DNA from: Bacteroidota bacterium
GTDB taxonomy: Bacteria > Bacteroidota > Bacteroidia > Flavobacteriales > Weeksellaceae
Length of the DNA: 64,000 bases
Assembly: GCA_023423715.1 (NCBI GenBank)
Contig: JAFAFC010000020.1
Span: 1-64,000, forward strand
Reading direction: 5' to 3'
Position numbers and translations under genes: made by a program. Shown piece after piece: positions 1 to 8,417 of the stretch. Every line of letters starts with the position of its first letter. Position 1 is the first letter of the stretch. The notes beneath the pieces are model-generated. The model did not search any database. It was not told the origin of the DNA and was given only the letters and a program-made list of their open reading frames with translations.

Positions 1-71
1 TTTGAGGTAAGTCTCTGGTGTGGACTTTTTGGGTGCTCTCATAATAATCTAATTTAATAATTATTTTTTTT

Positions 72-126
72 GAAAACACTCCACTAAAATTTCGTAAATT
101 CAGTCCACTTTTTGCTGACGATTTAC
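72..126 (+). repeat. Upstream element, copy 1 (candidate operator)
   Basis: A stretch of about 55 bp that recurs in diverged form at 994-1049, each copy lying 90-100 bp before a gene start. Shared positions include GAAAA, CGTAAATT, AGTC, TTTGCTG and CGATTTA. Within it GTAAATT (94-100) and GATTTAC (120-126) form an imperfect inverted repeat with outer ends 33 bp apart. A regulator binding site is inferred; no regulator is assigned. Confidence 0.5.
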
Positions 127-225
127 AAAAAAATAACCTTAGTTTTTCCAACAAAGAGTTTTCAGTGACACATGGTGGTGCACATTTTTTAGAAGTGCTC
201 ATACCGTTTATAGAAATTACAAAAA

Positions 226-846
226 ATGAAGAGTAAATCAATAGATATTAATCAAAGAATACCTTTGGATGCTTTACATATTGCATTACAAAGTTATTTA
301 GAAGAGAAATATGATGAAGAATACATCCTACAACAGTTACAATTAGACTTTACAGGAGAAAATAGAATTAAAAAATCATTACGTATAATCAATAAGATCG
401 TTTTAAAAAATCCATTAAATGAGTTTCTTCTGAATAATAAAATAGAAATAATAAACGCATCTAAAAGAAAGGATGATCGAAATATCATTTTAATTGCATT
501 ATTAAATTCGTCGTTTCCTTTTTCATTTGACGTATTAAGAGCATTTGGTAAATACCTTTCCGTTCAACATATAGTTAATACAGAAACAATTAGCAAAAAT
601 ATTGCGAATGTTTATGGCGGAAATAGAGCTACTGAAATAGGTTTATACAGTGTTATACCGATGTTTATTGAAGCAAATCTGATACAGAGGCCAAAACAAG
701 GTTTATACGAATTAAACCTGAACTTTAATATTTCATCGTCAATTGGTAGAAAATTATACACAGAATCTTTAAAATACAACGCAAAATTAAAATCATTTTA
801 TTTCGATGAATATTCAGAACCTTATAAGTTGTTTTTAAATAATTAA
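226..846 (+). CDS. Hypothetical protein, winged-helix-like C-terminus
   Basis: A 206-residue soluble protein that I do not recognise with certainty. It is alpha-helical and basic. The C-terminal third (about residues 110-165, with the stretch ANVYGGNRATEIG and a run near IEANLIQRP) reads like a winged-helix fold. Length and layout recall the small BrxA/DUF1819 proteins of BREX systems, but no other BREX gene is visible, so this is only a thought. It has no signal peptide or membrane segment. It is preceded by the same upstream element as the DUF262 gene at 1139, which suggests shared control and perhaps a common function with the DUF262 pair. The ATG at 226 follows an A-rich leader without a Shine-Dalgarno sequence. 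Confidence 0.7.
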   Translation: MKSKSIDINQRIPLDALHIALQSYLEEKYDEEYILQQLQLDFTGENRIKKSLRIINKIVLKNPLNEFLLNNKIEIINASKRKDDRNIILIALLNSSFPFSFDVLRAFGKYLSVQHIVNTETISKNIANVYGGNRATEIGLYSVIPMFIEANLIQRPKQGLYELNLNFNISSSIGRKLYTESLKYNAKLKSFYFDEYSEPYKLFLNN

Positions 847-993
847 TGTCAAAGATTTGGAGTATAATCTATTAATATTATTTTTAATGTAAAATCTTTT
901 ATCGCATCAAATCATCAACAAAAAGGAGAGAAAAAAAGAAAGAATGAAATTGGGTGAGCTTAGAGTAATCAAATTTACTAAGTCATTCTTCCC

Positions 994-1049
994 GAAAATA
1001 CACTATTATTTTTGCGTAAATTGAGTCAGAGACTTTGCTGTCGATTTAT
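994..1049 (+). repeat. Upstream element, copy 2 (candidate operator)
   Basis: Second, diverged copy of the element at 72-126, about 70 percent identical by eye. Its inverted-repeat arms are GTAAATTGA (1016-1024) and TCGATTTAT (1041-1049). The arms lie just downstream of a -7 promoter box, where a bound repressor would block transcription of the DUF262 genes. The role is inferred. Confidence 0.5.
1007..1014 (+). promoter_or_regulatory. -7 promoter box for the DUF262 operon
   Basis: TATTTTTG matches the Bacteroidota -7 consensus TAnnTTTG and sits inside the second copy of the upstream element, 125 bp before the ATG at 1139. No convincing -33 TTTG is visible. Confidence 0.45.
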
Positions 1050-1138
1050 ATAATTTTCAAATTCAAAACCTATGTTTATCTGAGGCTTGAGTGAAATGGG
1101 GATTATGATAGTATTCTAATAATTACTAAAACTAAACT

Positions 1139-3046
1139 ATGAACAAAACTGGAGTCAAATTATTACCTGTTTCTGATCTTTTGGATAAAGAATTTTTCAT
1201 AAGATCTTATCAACGTGGCTATCGTTGGGATAAGGAACAAGTTAGAGATCTGCTAAATGATTTTAGTGATTTTATTGAGCTGGAAAACAAGCAAGAAGAG
1301 GAATTTTATTGTCTTCAGCCCATTGTTGTTAAAAGCATCAGTGAGGCAGAAAAAAAATACCTTCAAGAGAATGCTAAAATAAATTTTGAAAATGATATTA
1401 TCTATGAGGTTATAGATGGGCAGCAAAGAATATCTACTATTACTATTTTACTTCATTACATACTGCATCAATTAAAAAATGAAATCACCTTAAAAAGCTT
1501 TCCGATCATCACTTATGAAGTGCGACCTGAAAGCAAGGAGATACTGCAAAATTTTATAAAATCAATACATTCTGAAGAAGAAAAGTTGAATGATAAAATT
1601 GATTTCTTTCATATGAAATCAGTTTATGAATCTATTGATTTTTGGTTTTCAGAATTCGAAGATAGAAAAATTGAAAAATTATGGGAAGTACTTAAATTAC
1701 TGACTGCCTACAAAATAAATAATGTAAAGGTAATTTGGTACGAGGTAGATGATGACGAAAAAAGTGTTGAAGTTTTTAGAAGATTTAATATTGGTAAAAT
1801 TCCACTTTCCAACGCAGAGCTAATTAAGGCATTATTTCTGAGAAATGATGAAAGAAATAGCAATGCAATGATCTATTCTATTTCTAAAGAATGGCAAAAC
1901 ATAGAAAACCAATTTCGAGATCCCATATTCTGGAGTTTTATAAATCCTGCAGAAGATTATAGTTCGAGGATAGAATTATTATTTGAAATTAAATTCCAAA
2001 TAGCAAAATACGAAGCGAAAGAAAAAAAAGAAACTGAAATAGAGTTTGAAAAAAAATATGGAACAGATAAGTCTAATGTATTTAGATACTTTTTTTCTTT
2101 GATTAATAAAAGAGAAGCAGATTTACAAAAGATTTGGGACAGTTGTGTTGAAATTTTTGAAAGAATTAATCAATGGTTTAAAGACCCATCCCATTTTCAT
2201 TATATTGGCTATTTGCAAAACAGAGAATCCAAAAAAAAGGATGAGAACATTATTGTTGATCTGTTTATTAATCAAAAGAAATTTAAGAAAAAAGAAGATC
2301 TAACGGAGTATTTGGTTTCAAGAATAATGGATACCTGCAAAAAACAAAAATTCTTCAAAGATGAAATTATCTCGCTTGTCTACGATTCCGGAAACACAAG
2401 AAATTTGCGTGATTTTTTCTTTTTGTTTAATGTAGAAATCTGTTGCAATACTGCAAATTCTGGTGATGGAGAGGAAGTTTATCGTTTACCTTTTAATTTG
2501 CATAAAGCGACTACTTTTGATATAGAACATATAGATTCTAAAACAGAAAAAGATATTGAAAAATTGAATGACACAGAGAAAATTGAATTTATAAAGGATA
2601 TCGTGACGGATTTTGAGGAAGTGGTGAATACTGTTTTCGAATCTAATAAAAATATACTGTTCGTAAATCAAAATTTGAGCGAAGATTTTCTTTGGTTAGA
2701 AGAGAACATCCAACTAAAAAACCTAAAATCAGTTTTAAATACTATAGTAGATGTTTTAGACGAAAGATTGTCTAATGAATCGAATCAAATTGTAAATAAA
2801 GATTTGATCGGAAATATTACAGCTCTTAATAGTACAATTAATAGAAGTTATGGAAATGCCTATTACAATACGAAAAGAAGATGCATTATTTATGAAGATC
2901 TCGCAGGAACATATATCCCCATTGCTGCAAAAAATATATTTTTAAAATATTACTCAAAAAATGTAAAAAAGCATACACGATGGAGCTCTTCTGATGCGGA
3001 CGATTACACTAAAGTTATGCAAACAACTCTAAAAAAATTTATGTGA
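1139..3046 (+). CDS. DUF262/DUF1524 (GmrSD-type) protein with HNH motif
   Basis: A 635-residue protein of the DUF262 family (ParB-like NTPase fold) found in modification-dependent restriction enzymes such as GmrSD, SspE and BrxU. RSYQRGYRW (residues 22-30) and DGQQRIST (93-100) are the DUF262 signatures. The C-terminus carries a plausible DUF1524-type HNH nuclease: IEH at 462-464 (general base His464), then INRSYGN...TKRR near 565-582. Both parts therefore look intact, and nucleotide-triggered DNA cleavage is the expected activity. It is the first gene of an operon, with the second DUF262 gene one base downstream. Known relatives act against phage DNA carrying modified bases or on phosphorothioated DNA; which target applies here cannot be read from the sequence. 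Confidence 0.85.
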   Translation: MNKTGVKLLPVSDLLDKEFFIRSYQRGYRWDKEQVRDLLNDFSDFIELENKQEEEFYCLQPIVVKSISEAEKKYLQENAKINFENDIIYEVIDGQQRISTITILLHYILHQLKNEITLKSFPIITYEVRPESKEILQNFIKSIHSEEEKLNDKIDFFHMKSVYESIDFWFSEFEDRKIEKLWEVLKLLTAYKINNVKVIWYEVDDDEKSVEVFRRFNIGKIPLSNAELIKALFLRNDERNSNAMIYSISKEWQNIENQFRDPIFWSFINPAEDYSSRIELLFEIKFQIAKYEAKEKKETEIEFEKKYGTDKSNVFRYFFSLINKREADLQKIWDSCVEIFERINQWFKDPSHFHYIGYLQNRESKKKDENIIVDLFINQKKFKKKEDLTEYLVSRIMDTCKKQKFFKDEIISLVYDSGNTRNLRDFFFLFNVEICCNTANSGDGEEVYRLPFNLHKATTFDIEHIDSKTEKDIEKLNDTEKIEFIKDIVTDFEEVVNTVFESNKNILFVNQNLSEDFLWLEENIQLKNLKSVLNTIVDVLDERLSNESNQIVNKDLIGNITALNSTINRSYGNAYYNTKRRCIIYEDLAGTYIPIAAKNIFLKYYSKNVKKHTRWSSSDADDYTKVMQTTLKKFM

Positions 3047-3047
3047 T

Positions 3048-5465
3048 ATGAAGGCTTATAGTTTAATACAGTTTTTGAGCGAGCCGATCAGTACGATTAT
3101 TGAAAATGACGATGATTACTCTTTTGAATATAGAAATTCTGAAATAGGCAAAACGAATTCCGTAGGACAGTTTATATCTAGAATTAAAATTCCATTAATT
3201 CAGAGAGATTATGCACAAGGAAGAAGTTCAAATAAAAGTTTGAGAGAAGAGTTTTTAAAAAATATATTTAAATATTTAGAGGAAGAAAAAGAGTTGAAGC
3301 TTGACTTTGTTTATGGTTCACTTGAAAGAGAAAATGGCGAAATAGATTTCCTTCCATTGGACGGTCAGCAAAGACTAACAACATTATTTCTATTGCATTG
3401 GTATATCATAAAAAAGGAGTGTAATGCGGATAAAATAAAAGATTTTCAAAATGACTTTCTTAAGAAGTTTTCTTACGAAACGAGAGATACCTCCCGTCGG
3501 TTTTTTATAAATCTTGCTGATTTTGATTTTTTAGATAATCCGAAACTAGAGATTGAAAAAGCGTATTGGTTTAGTAATTACTTCAAACTAGACCCAACAG
3601 TTTCTGCTGCTGTTAATACACTAGAAACAATACATGAGCTTTACAATACTTCAAAGTACAGAGGACAATTATTATCAAGATTAGACTTAATTGTGTTCTA
3701 TGTATTACCAATGGATCAATTTAAATTGACGGATGATCTTTACATAAAACTCAACGCAAGAGGAAAAGTTCTTTCTTCTTTCGAGAACTTCAAAGCAGAT
3801 ATTATAGGTTTTATTAAACAATATAATCGTTATCAAATCGAAAAAGAATTTTCAGGGTTAAAGCTTTATTCTTACGACATAATTGCAAATAAATTTGATA
3901 ATAAATGGGCTGATTTTTTTTGGAAAAAGGCAAGGAATGATGATTCCAACAAAAGTATCGACGGGTATTTTTTCAGATTTATCCACAAGGTTCTAATCAA
4001 TGAATATATCATTGCATATAATAAAAAGGGCAAACTTAATGATGATCCAACATACAAAACACTTTTAGAAAAGGAAGAAGAACTGCTATATTCAACTTTT
4101 GATTTTTATAAAAAAAAGGAGTTCTTAAAATCACTAGAAGATTTTGAAAGATTGCTTGATTTTTATTCCAAATATTCTGATGTAATATCCTCATTAATTC
4201 AGCCTTTTTGGGATGAAAATTATCGGTGGGATATATTTAAGTCAGAGTTCACAATGTATGATCGAATGGTATTTGATGCCATAAACTCTTACGCATTAGA
4301 AAATGAACATTTTGATGAAAAGAAATTTAAAGATTGGATAAGAATTGTTTGGAATATTATTATAGATCCCGATATTAGAAGTATTGAGGCAAATAAAGCA
4401 GCAATGACTTTTGTAAGAAGAATTTCTGTTTATTCAAGTGATATTCTTCAAAATTTAAAAGAGGGATATTTAGATGATATAATAAATGAATCTAAGGGAA
4501 TTTATTCTGTTCAATTAAAAGAGGAAAAGGAAAAAGCAATAAGAATCCTCTCAACAAGATTTGATGAACAAAATTTATGGTATAATATAATTTCGAGAGC
4601 AGAAAAACATTTGTTATTTACAGGGAATATAAATTTTCTTATAGAAATTGAAGATACTCCAGATATGTTCTCCCGGAAATTAGAGATTGCAGAAAAATTG
4701 TTTAACGAGAAAGGATCGATTGAAATATTAAGTGATGAGAATCATTCATTATTTAGATATGTTATTTCAAAATTTAGAAGTAAAGAAGAAATAAGAAGTA
4801 TTTATTATCAAGACACGGCAAATTATTGGAAGCTTTTATTACGCAGACAATATCATAATAGGGTACAAGAGATTATATTAGGTTTAGTGAAAGAGTCAAA
4901 TATTGAAGAAATTAAGAATATTGTTAAAATCTCCATCAATAATGAATCTAATATAGCGTGCTCAAAATTGCATGAAAACTTGTATCTAAATAATTTATTT
5001 GTAAAATGGTATAATGAAAACCAATTAAATGTTATTTGGGATTATTCAAATCACTTGTATTTGAATAAATATAATGATAAATCCGGTAATCGTGTTTTGA
5101 TAGATACATTTCGAAATGAGTTAGTTGCTAAAGTTTTGAAATTAGGATTTGAAACTAAATCATCTTGTGCAAATTCTGGTTTTTATAAAGGTAAAAACAT
5201 AGAATGTCATATGACACTTGATAACGATATAATTTTAACGATTGAATTTACTGAAAATGATATTATTTTAATTGGAATTTGGAGTGAATATAATTTGAAT
5301 TTAAAAGATCCGGTAAATGATCAAAATTATTGGATAGAACACGAAAAAATTATCAATGTCAAATTAGATACATATGATGAAATAGAAAAGGTGTTCAAAG
5401 TAATAAAAGAATTAATCAGAAATCCTAAATTTATATGCCCTACGAATACTCAGAAGATCAATTAA
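3048..5465 (+). CDS. Second DUF262-family protein
   Basis: An 805-residue partner of the preceding gene, starting 1 bp after its stop. The N-terminus has the DUF262 motifs IPLIQRDYAQGR (48-59) and LPLDGQQRLTTLF (103-115). I see no HNH motif in the long C-terminal part, which is helical and then ends in a short beta-rich segment of unknown type. A plausible reading is an NTPase or specificity subunit working with the HNH-bearing first protein, like the split GmrS/GmrD arrangement. The last 31 bp overlap the start of an hsdR remnant, so this gene was once translationally coupled to a type I restriction subunit. Confidence 0.8.
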   Translation: MKAYSLIQFLSEPISTIIENDDDYSFEYRNSEIGKTNSVGQFISRIKIPLIQRDYAQGRSSNKSLREEFLKNIFKYLEEEKELKLDFVYGSLERENGEIDFLPLDGQQRLTTLFLLHWYIIKKECNADKIKDFQNDFLKKFSYETRDTSRRFFINLADFDFLDNPKLEIEKAYWFSNYFKLDPTVSAAVNTLETIHELYNTSKYRGQLLSRLDLIVFYVLPMDQFKLTDDLYIKLNARGKVLSSFENFKADIIGFIKQYNRYQIEKEFSGLKLYSYDIIANKFDNKWADFFWKKARNDDSNKSIDGYFFRFIHKVLINEYIIAYNKKGKLNDDPTYKTLLEKEEELLYSTFDFYKKKEFLKSLEDFERLLDFYSKYSDVISSLIQPFWDENYRWDIFKSEFTMYDRMVFDAINSYALENEHFDEKKFKDWIRIVWNIIIDPDIRSIEANKAAMTFVRRISVYSSDILQNLKEGYLDDIINESKGIYSVQLKEEKEKAIRILSTRFDEQNLWYNIISRAEKHLLFTGNINFLIEIEDTPDMFSRKLEIAEKLFNEKGSIEILSDENHSLFRYVISKFRSKEEIRSIYYQDTANYWKLLLRRQYHNRVQEIILGLVKESNIEEIKNIVKISINNESNIACSKLHENLYLNNLFVKWYNENQLNVIWDYSNHLYLNKYNDKSGNRVLIDTFRNELVAKVLKLGFETKSSCANSGFYKGKNIECHMTLDNDIILTIEFTENDIILIGIWSEYNLNLKDPVNDQNYWIEHEKIINVKLDTYDEIEKVFKVIKELIRNPKFICPTNTQKIN

Positions 5466-5587
5466 TAGAGAAAACCACAGAAGATGTCTTGAATGAATTG
5501 GGCTGGCAGGTTGTAACGGCTAGGAAAAATGAATTGTTTAAAGATGATCGAAAATGGGTAGAGATAATAAATAGGAATAGCTTTTAA
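5435..5587 (+). pseudogene. hsdR N-terminal remnant (type I restriction subunit)
   Basis: A 50-codon frame starting at ATG 5435, inside the end of the DUF262 gene. Its first residues, MPYEYSEDQLIEKTTEDVL and then NELGWQVVTA, are the characteristic N-terminus of type I restriction HsdR subunits, normally about 1,000 residues long. After residue 33 the match stops and a TAA follows at 5585-5587. All nuclease and helicase domains are missing and no hsdM or hsdS lies in the window. I read it as the stump left by a deletion that fused the start of hsdR to unrelated or C-terminal sequence. Confidence 0.7.
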
Positions 5588-5615
5588 GATTTTTATTAAC
5601 GAAACCATTAATATA

Positions 5616-6305
5616 ATGCTCACACTCGCCACTTGGAATATCGAACGCTTAAAGCACAAATCTAAACTCTCGAAAATTCAGAATGAGATTATAACAGTAG
5701 ATGCTGATATTTTGGTGGTAACGGAATATGATGAAGCATTGCAACTTCCTATGTATCCTTATTACTTGCAAACAAAGGGAATTCAAAATCCTTTGTATAA
5801 AGAAAAACCAACGGAAAGGAGAGTGGTTGTATTTTCAAAGTATCCTATTGTTAAGCAGTATGAAACGTATAATGATGAGATAAGTTGTGCCGTTGAATTA
5901 AAAACACCGCTTAGGAGTTTAATTGTGTATGGGACTATCATTGGTATTACGGGAAACCGAAGCAAAGATTATTTAACCGAATTAAAATTGCAAATGGAAG
6001 ATTTGGAGCGGCTTTCTAAAAATGGGAATATCTGCTTTGTAGGAGATTATAATATGAGTTTTTCTGACAATTATTATTTCACGAAAGAAGGAAGGCAGAT
6101 CATAGAAACGACCTTTGAATCTTTATATATTGAAAATGTAACTCGGGAACTTTCTGAAACGATTGATCATATCGCAATATCAGAGAATTTTCTACATCAC
6201 CATAGCACTCAACTTCAAGAATGGAATACGGAAAAAAGATTGTCTGATCATAAGGGAATCTCAATTCAGTTAAAAGAAATTATAACGGACGTGTTTTGTC
6301 TGTAA
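5616..6305 (+). CDS. Endonuclease/exonuclease/phosphatase (EEP) family protein
   Basis: A compact 229-residue enzyme of the EEP/DNase I-like fold. All core motifs are present: WNIE (7-10), the metal-binding Glu in VVTEYDE (E37), GDYN (143-146), the Asp in IDHIAIS (D184) and the terminal SDHKG (210-214). It is cytoplasmic with no signal peptide, so a nucleic-acid phosphodiesterase or nuclease role is more likely than a secreted lipid phosphatase. It follows the hsdR stump by 28 bp and precedes the DUF2779 nuclease by 30 bp, forming a small nuclease group. The substrate is unknown. Confidence 0.85.
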   Translation: MLTLATWNIERLKHKSKLSKIQNEIITVDADILVVTEYDEALQLPMYPYYLQTKGIQNPLYKEKPTERRVVVFSKYPIVKQYETYNDEISCAVELKTPLRSLIVYGTIIGITGNRSKDYLTELKLQMEDLERLSKNGNICFVGDYNMSFSDNYYFTKEGRQIIETTFESLYIENVTRELSETIDHIAISENFLHHHSTQLQEWNTEKRLSDHKGISIQLKEIITDVFCL

Positions 6306-6335
6306 GGGTTTGGAAATTTGTTCCTTAAAATTGGT

Positions 6336-7820
6336 ATGTCTATGAAAAGTATTTCTAAATCCCGTTTTATTTCGGGGATTCAATGTGAAAAGAAAGTTTG
6401 GTTTGATTATCACCGAAAAGATCTAAAACCGCCTGTGGATGAACAAACCCAAATGATTTTTGATCTTGGACATAAGATCGGTTTTTTAGCTCAACAAAAA
6501 TTTCCCAATGGAAAAGATGCAACACCAGAAAATTATACCGATTTTTCCGCATCTATTGAAAATACAAAAAAATGGATTTCTGAACAGCAGACCATATATG
6601 AAGCTACCTTTTCTGCGGGAAACGTTCTATCTATGCTCGATATCTTGTATTGGGAAAACGGTGAATTGAACACGGTTGAAGTGAAGAATAGTACTTCGGT
6701 AAAAGACTATCATCTTTGGGATGCGGCGGTACAATATTGGGTAATGAATGAAGCAGGTTATTCACCTAATCGTTTTTTATTAATGCACATCAACAATCAA
6801 TATGTTAAAGATGGCGAAATCTCAGATGAACTTTTTCATTTGGTGGATCTGACTGAAAGAGTGATTGATTTACAGCCTTGGATCACCAATAATATTAAGC
6901 GTATTATTAATGTGGTTAGCAATTCCGATGAGCCGAAAGTTGAAATTGGTGGACATTGCGGAACTCCTTTCGGCTGTGACTATCAGCACCATTGTTGGAA
7001 GCATGTGCCTGAAAACTCGGTTTTCACCTTATACCGTGGAGGAAAGAAAGGATGGGATTTATACAATCAAGGAATTTTGAAATTAGAAGATATTCCAGAA
7101 GAGTACCAACTAACGTCTTTTCAGCGATTGCAATGGCATGGATTGAAGTTTAAAAAAAACTATGTTGACAGCAAGTCGATAATTGATTTTTTTTCAAAAT
7201 GGAAATATCCTTTACATTTTTTCGATTTCGAAACTATTTTTCCCGCAGTTCCAGTTTTAGATGGTACAAGACCCTATCAGCAAGTTCCGTTTCAGTATTC
7301 GTTGCATGTTCTTAATGCTGTTGGAGAAGTTAATCATAAAGAGTTTTTAGCAAGCCCAGAAGATTTTTCTGAAATCAATATAGATCCAAGAAAGCAAATG
7401 ATTGAGCAGATGAAATTGGATTTCGAAGCAAAAGGAAGTATAGTGACCTATAATCAATCGTTTGAGATAAGTAGATTACGAGAGTTAGCGCAAGACTTTC
7501 CCGAAGATGCTGATTTTTTGGAAGGGTTAATCGAACGAGTTGTCGATTTGCTTGTCGTCTTTCAAAAAGGGTGGTATTATCTTCCCGAAATGCGAAATTC
7601 TGCTTCTATTAAATCAGTTCTCCCTGCTCTTGCGCCGGAATTTTCTTACGCCGATCTCGAAGTTGGCGACGGTGGTATGGCGAGTAATCTGTATTTGCAA
7701 TCTATCGAAAACAAAGGTTTCGTTAACGATCTTCTTCGGGATGATTTGTTGAAGTATTGCGAACGAGATACGTATGGAATGGTGGTTATTTTTAATATTC
7801 TAGAGAAATTACCAAACTAG
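6336..7820 (+). CDS. DUF2779 protein: Cas4-like nuclease fused to DEDD exonuclease
   Basis: A 494-residue protein in two parts. The N-terminal half resembles Cas4/RecB-type PD-(D/E)XK nucleases: Asp102 in SMLDIL, the catalytic pair in VEVKN (E115, K117), and four cysteines placed as in a Cas4 iron-sulfur cluster (C17 in GIQCEKK, then C208, C214 and C220). The C-terminal half has DnaQ/RNase H-like DEDD motifs: FFDFET (295-300), TYNQSFE (371-377) and YCERDT (474-479). This matches the DUF2779 family, predicted nucleases of unknown role. ATG 6336 was chosen over an upstream TTG at 6318. Neighbours suggest nucleic-acid defence or repair; this is inference. Confidence 0.8.
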   Translation: MSMKSISKSRFISGIQCEKKVWFDYHRKDLKPPVDEQTQMIFDLGHKIGFLAQQKFPNGKDATPENYTDFSASIENTKKWISEQQTIYEATFSAGNVLSMLDILYWENGELNTVEVKNSTSVKDYHLWDAAVQYWVMNEAGYSPNRFLLMHINNQYVKDGEISDELFHLVDLTERVIDLQPWITNNIKRIINVVSNSDEPKVEIGGHCGTPFGCDYQHHCWKHVPENSVFTLYRGGKKGWDLYNQGILKLEDIPEEYQLTSFQRLQWHGLKFKKNYVDSKSIIDFFSKWKYPLHFFDFETIFPAVPVLDGTRPYQQVPFQYSLHVLNAVGEVNHKEFLASPEDFSEINIDPRKQMIEQMKLDFEAKGSIVTYNQSFEISRLRELAQDFPEDADFLEGLIERVVDLLVVFQKGWYYLPEMRNSASIKSVLPALAPEFSYADLEVGDGGMASNLYLQSIENKGFVNDLLRDDLLKYCERDTYGMVVIFNILEKLPN

Positions 7821-7847
7821 GCTGCATTTTAATATATTTTGCTCACA

Positions 7848-8333
7848 ATGAAAAAAAATTACATCCTTTTTATTCTACATTTCTGTACAATTTGTTTTTG
7901 TCAACAAACGGCAAAAGTAATTGGAATAAAGGATGGCGATACCATTGAAGTTTTGTTCCAGGATAAGACCACAAAAGTTTTGCGATTAACAGAAGTAGAT
8001 TGTCCAGAAAGTGGGCAGGCATTTGGTAAAAATGCGAAGCAGTACACATCATCGCAAGTTTTTGGTAAAAATGTAACGGTATATGTTACTAGTAAGGATC
8101 GATATGGTAGGGCTATTGCGAAAGTGTATTATGGGAAGGATAAGTATTTGTCTGCTGAAATAATCAAAGCAGGTTATGGCTGGTGGTTTTATCACTATTC
8201 TAAAGATAAAAGTTTAGGCGAATTACAAAAGAAAGCACAAAATCAAAAGAAGGGATTATGGGCAGATCCTCATGCTATTTCCCCTTGGGATTATAGGAAT
8301 TCCAAGAGAAAACCAAAGAATATAACAAAATAA
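7848..8333 (+). CDS. Secreted thermonuclease-family (SNase-like) nuclease
   Basis: A 161-residue staphylococcal-nuclease fold protein. Catalytic residues are conserved: DGDT (29-32) for calcium, Arg46, DCPE with Glu54, and Arg88 in DRYGRA. An N-terminal hydrophobic segment (about residues 5-18, ending before Gln19) looks like a signal peptide, so it probably acts in the periplasm or outside, degrading DNA or RNA. The ATG at 7848 is preferred to an in-frame TTG at 7839. It lies 27 bp after the DUF2779 gene and may share its transcript, although its secretion suggests a separate nutritional or biofilm function. Confidence 0.88.
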   Translation: MKKNYILFILHFCTICFCQQTAKVIGIKDGDTIEVLFQDKTTKVLRLTEVDCPESGQAFGKNAKQYTSSQVFGKNVTVYVTSKDRYGRAIAKVYYGKDKYLSAEIIKAGYGWWFYHYSKDKSLGELQKKAQNQKKGLWADPHAISPWDYRNSKRKPKNITK

Positions 8334-8370
8334 GTGAAAAATTATAATTCTCATTAATCAAAACGACATT

Positions 8371-8397
8371 TTTTGACCATTAAGGTGTTCACCTTTG
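8371..8397 (+). promoter_or_regulatory. Promoter of the AAA+ ATPase gene
   Basis: TTTTG (8371-8375) followed 18 bp later by TTTG (8394-8397) in CACCTTTG, 20 bp before the ATG at 8418. The spacing matches the -33/-7 arrangement of Bacteroidota, although the TA of the -7 box is missing. The stretch TTTTGACCATTAAG closely resembles that before the mini-protein gene at 14151. Confidence 0.45.
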
Positions 8398-8417
8398 TAC
8401 CATATAAAAATAGAATT

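Noticed and set aside
1..57. C-terminal end of an upstream gene
   Set aside because: The first frame is open to a TAA at 55-57, but 18 codons without a recognisable motif are not enough to call a gene.
226..846. BREX system led by a BrxA-like protein
   Set aside because: No PglX, PglZ, BrxB, BrxC or BrxL gene is present; the resemblance is only in size and layout.
1139..5587. Complete type I restriction-modification system
   Set aside because: Only the first 33 or so residues of HsdR are recognisable and no hsdM or hsdS lies in the window.
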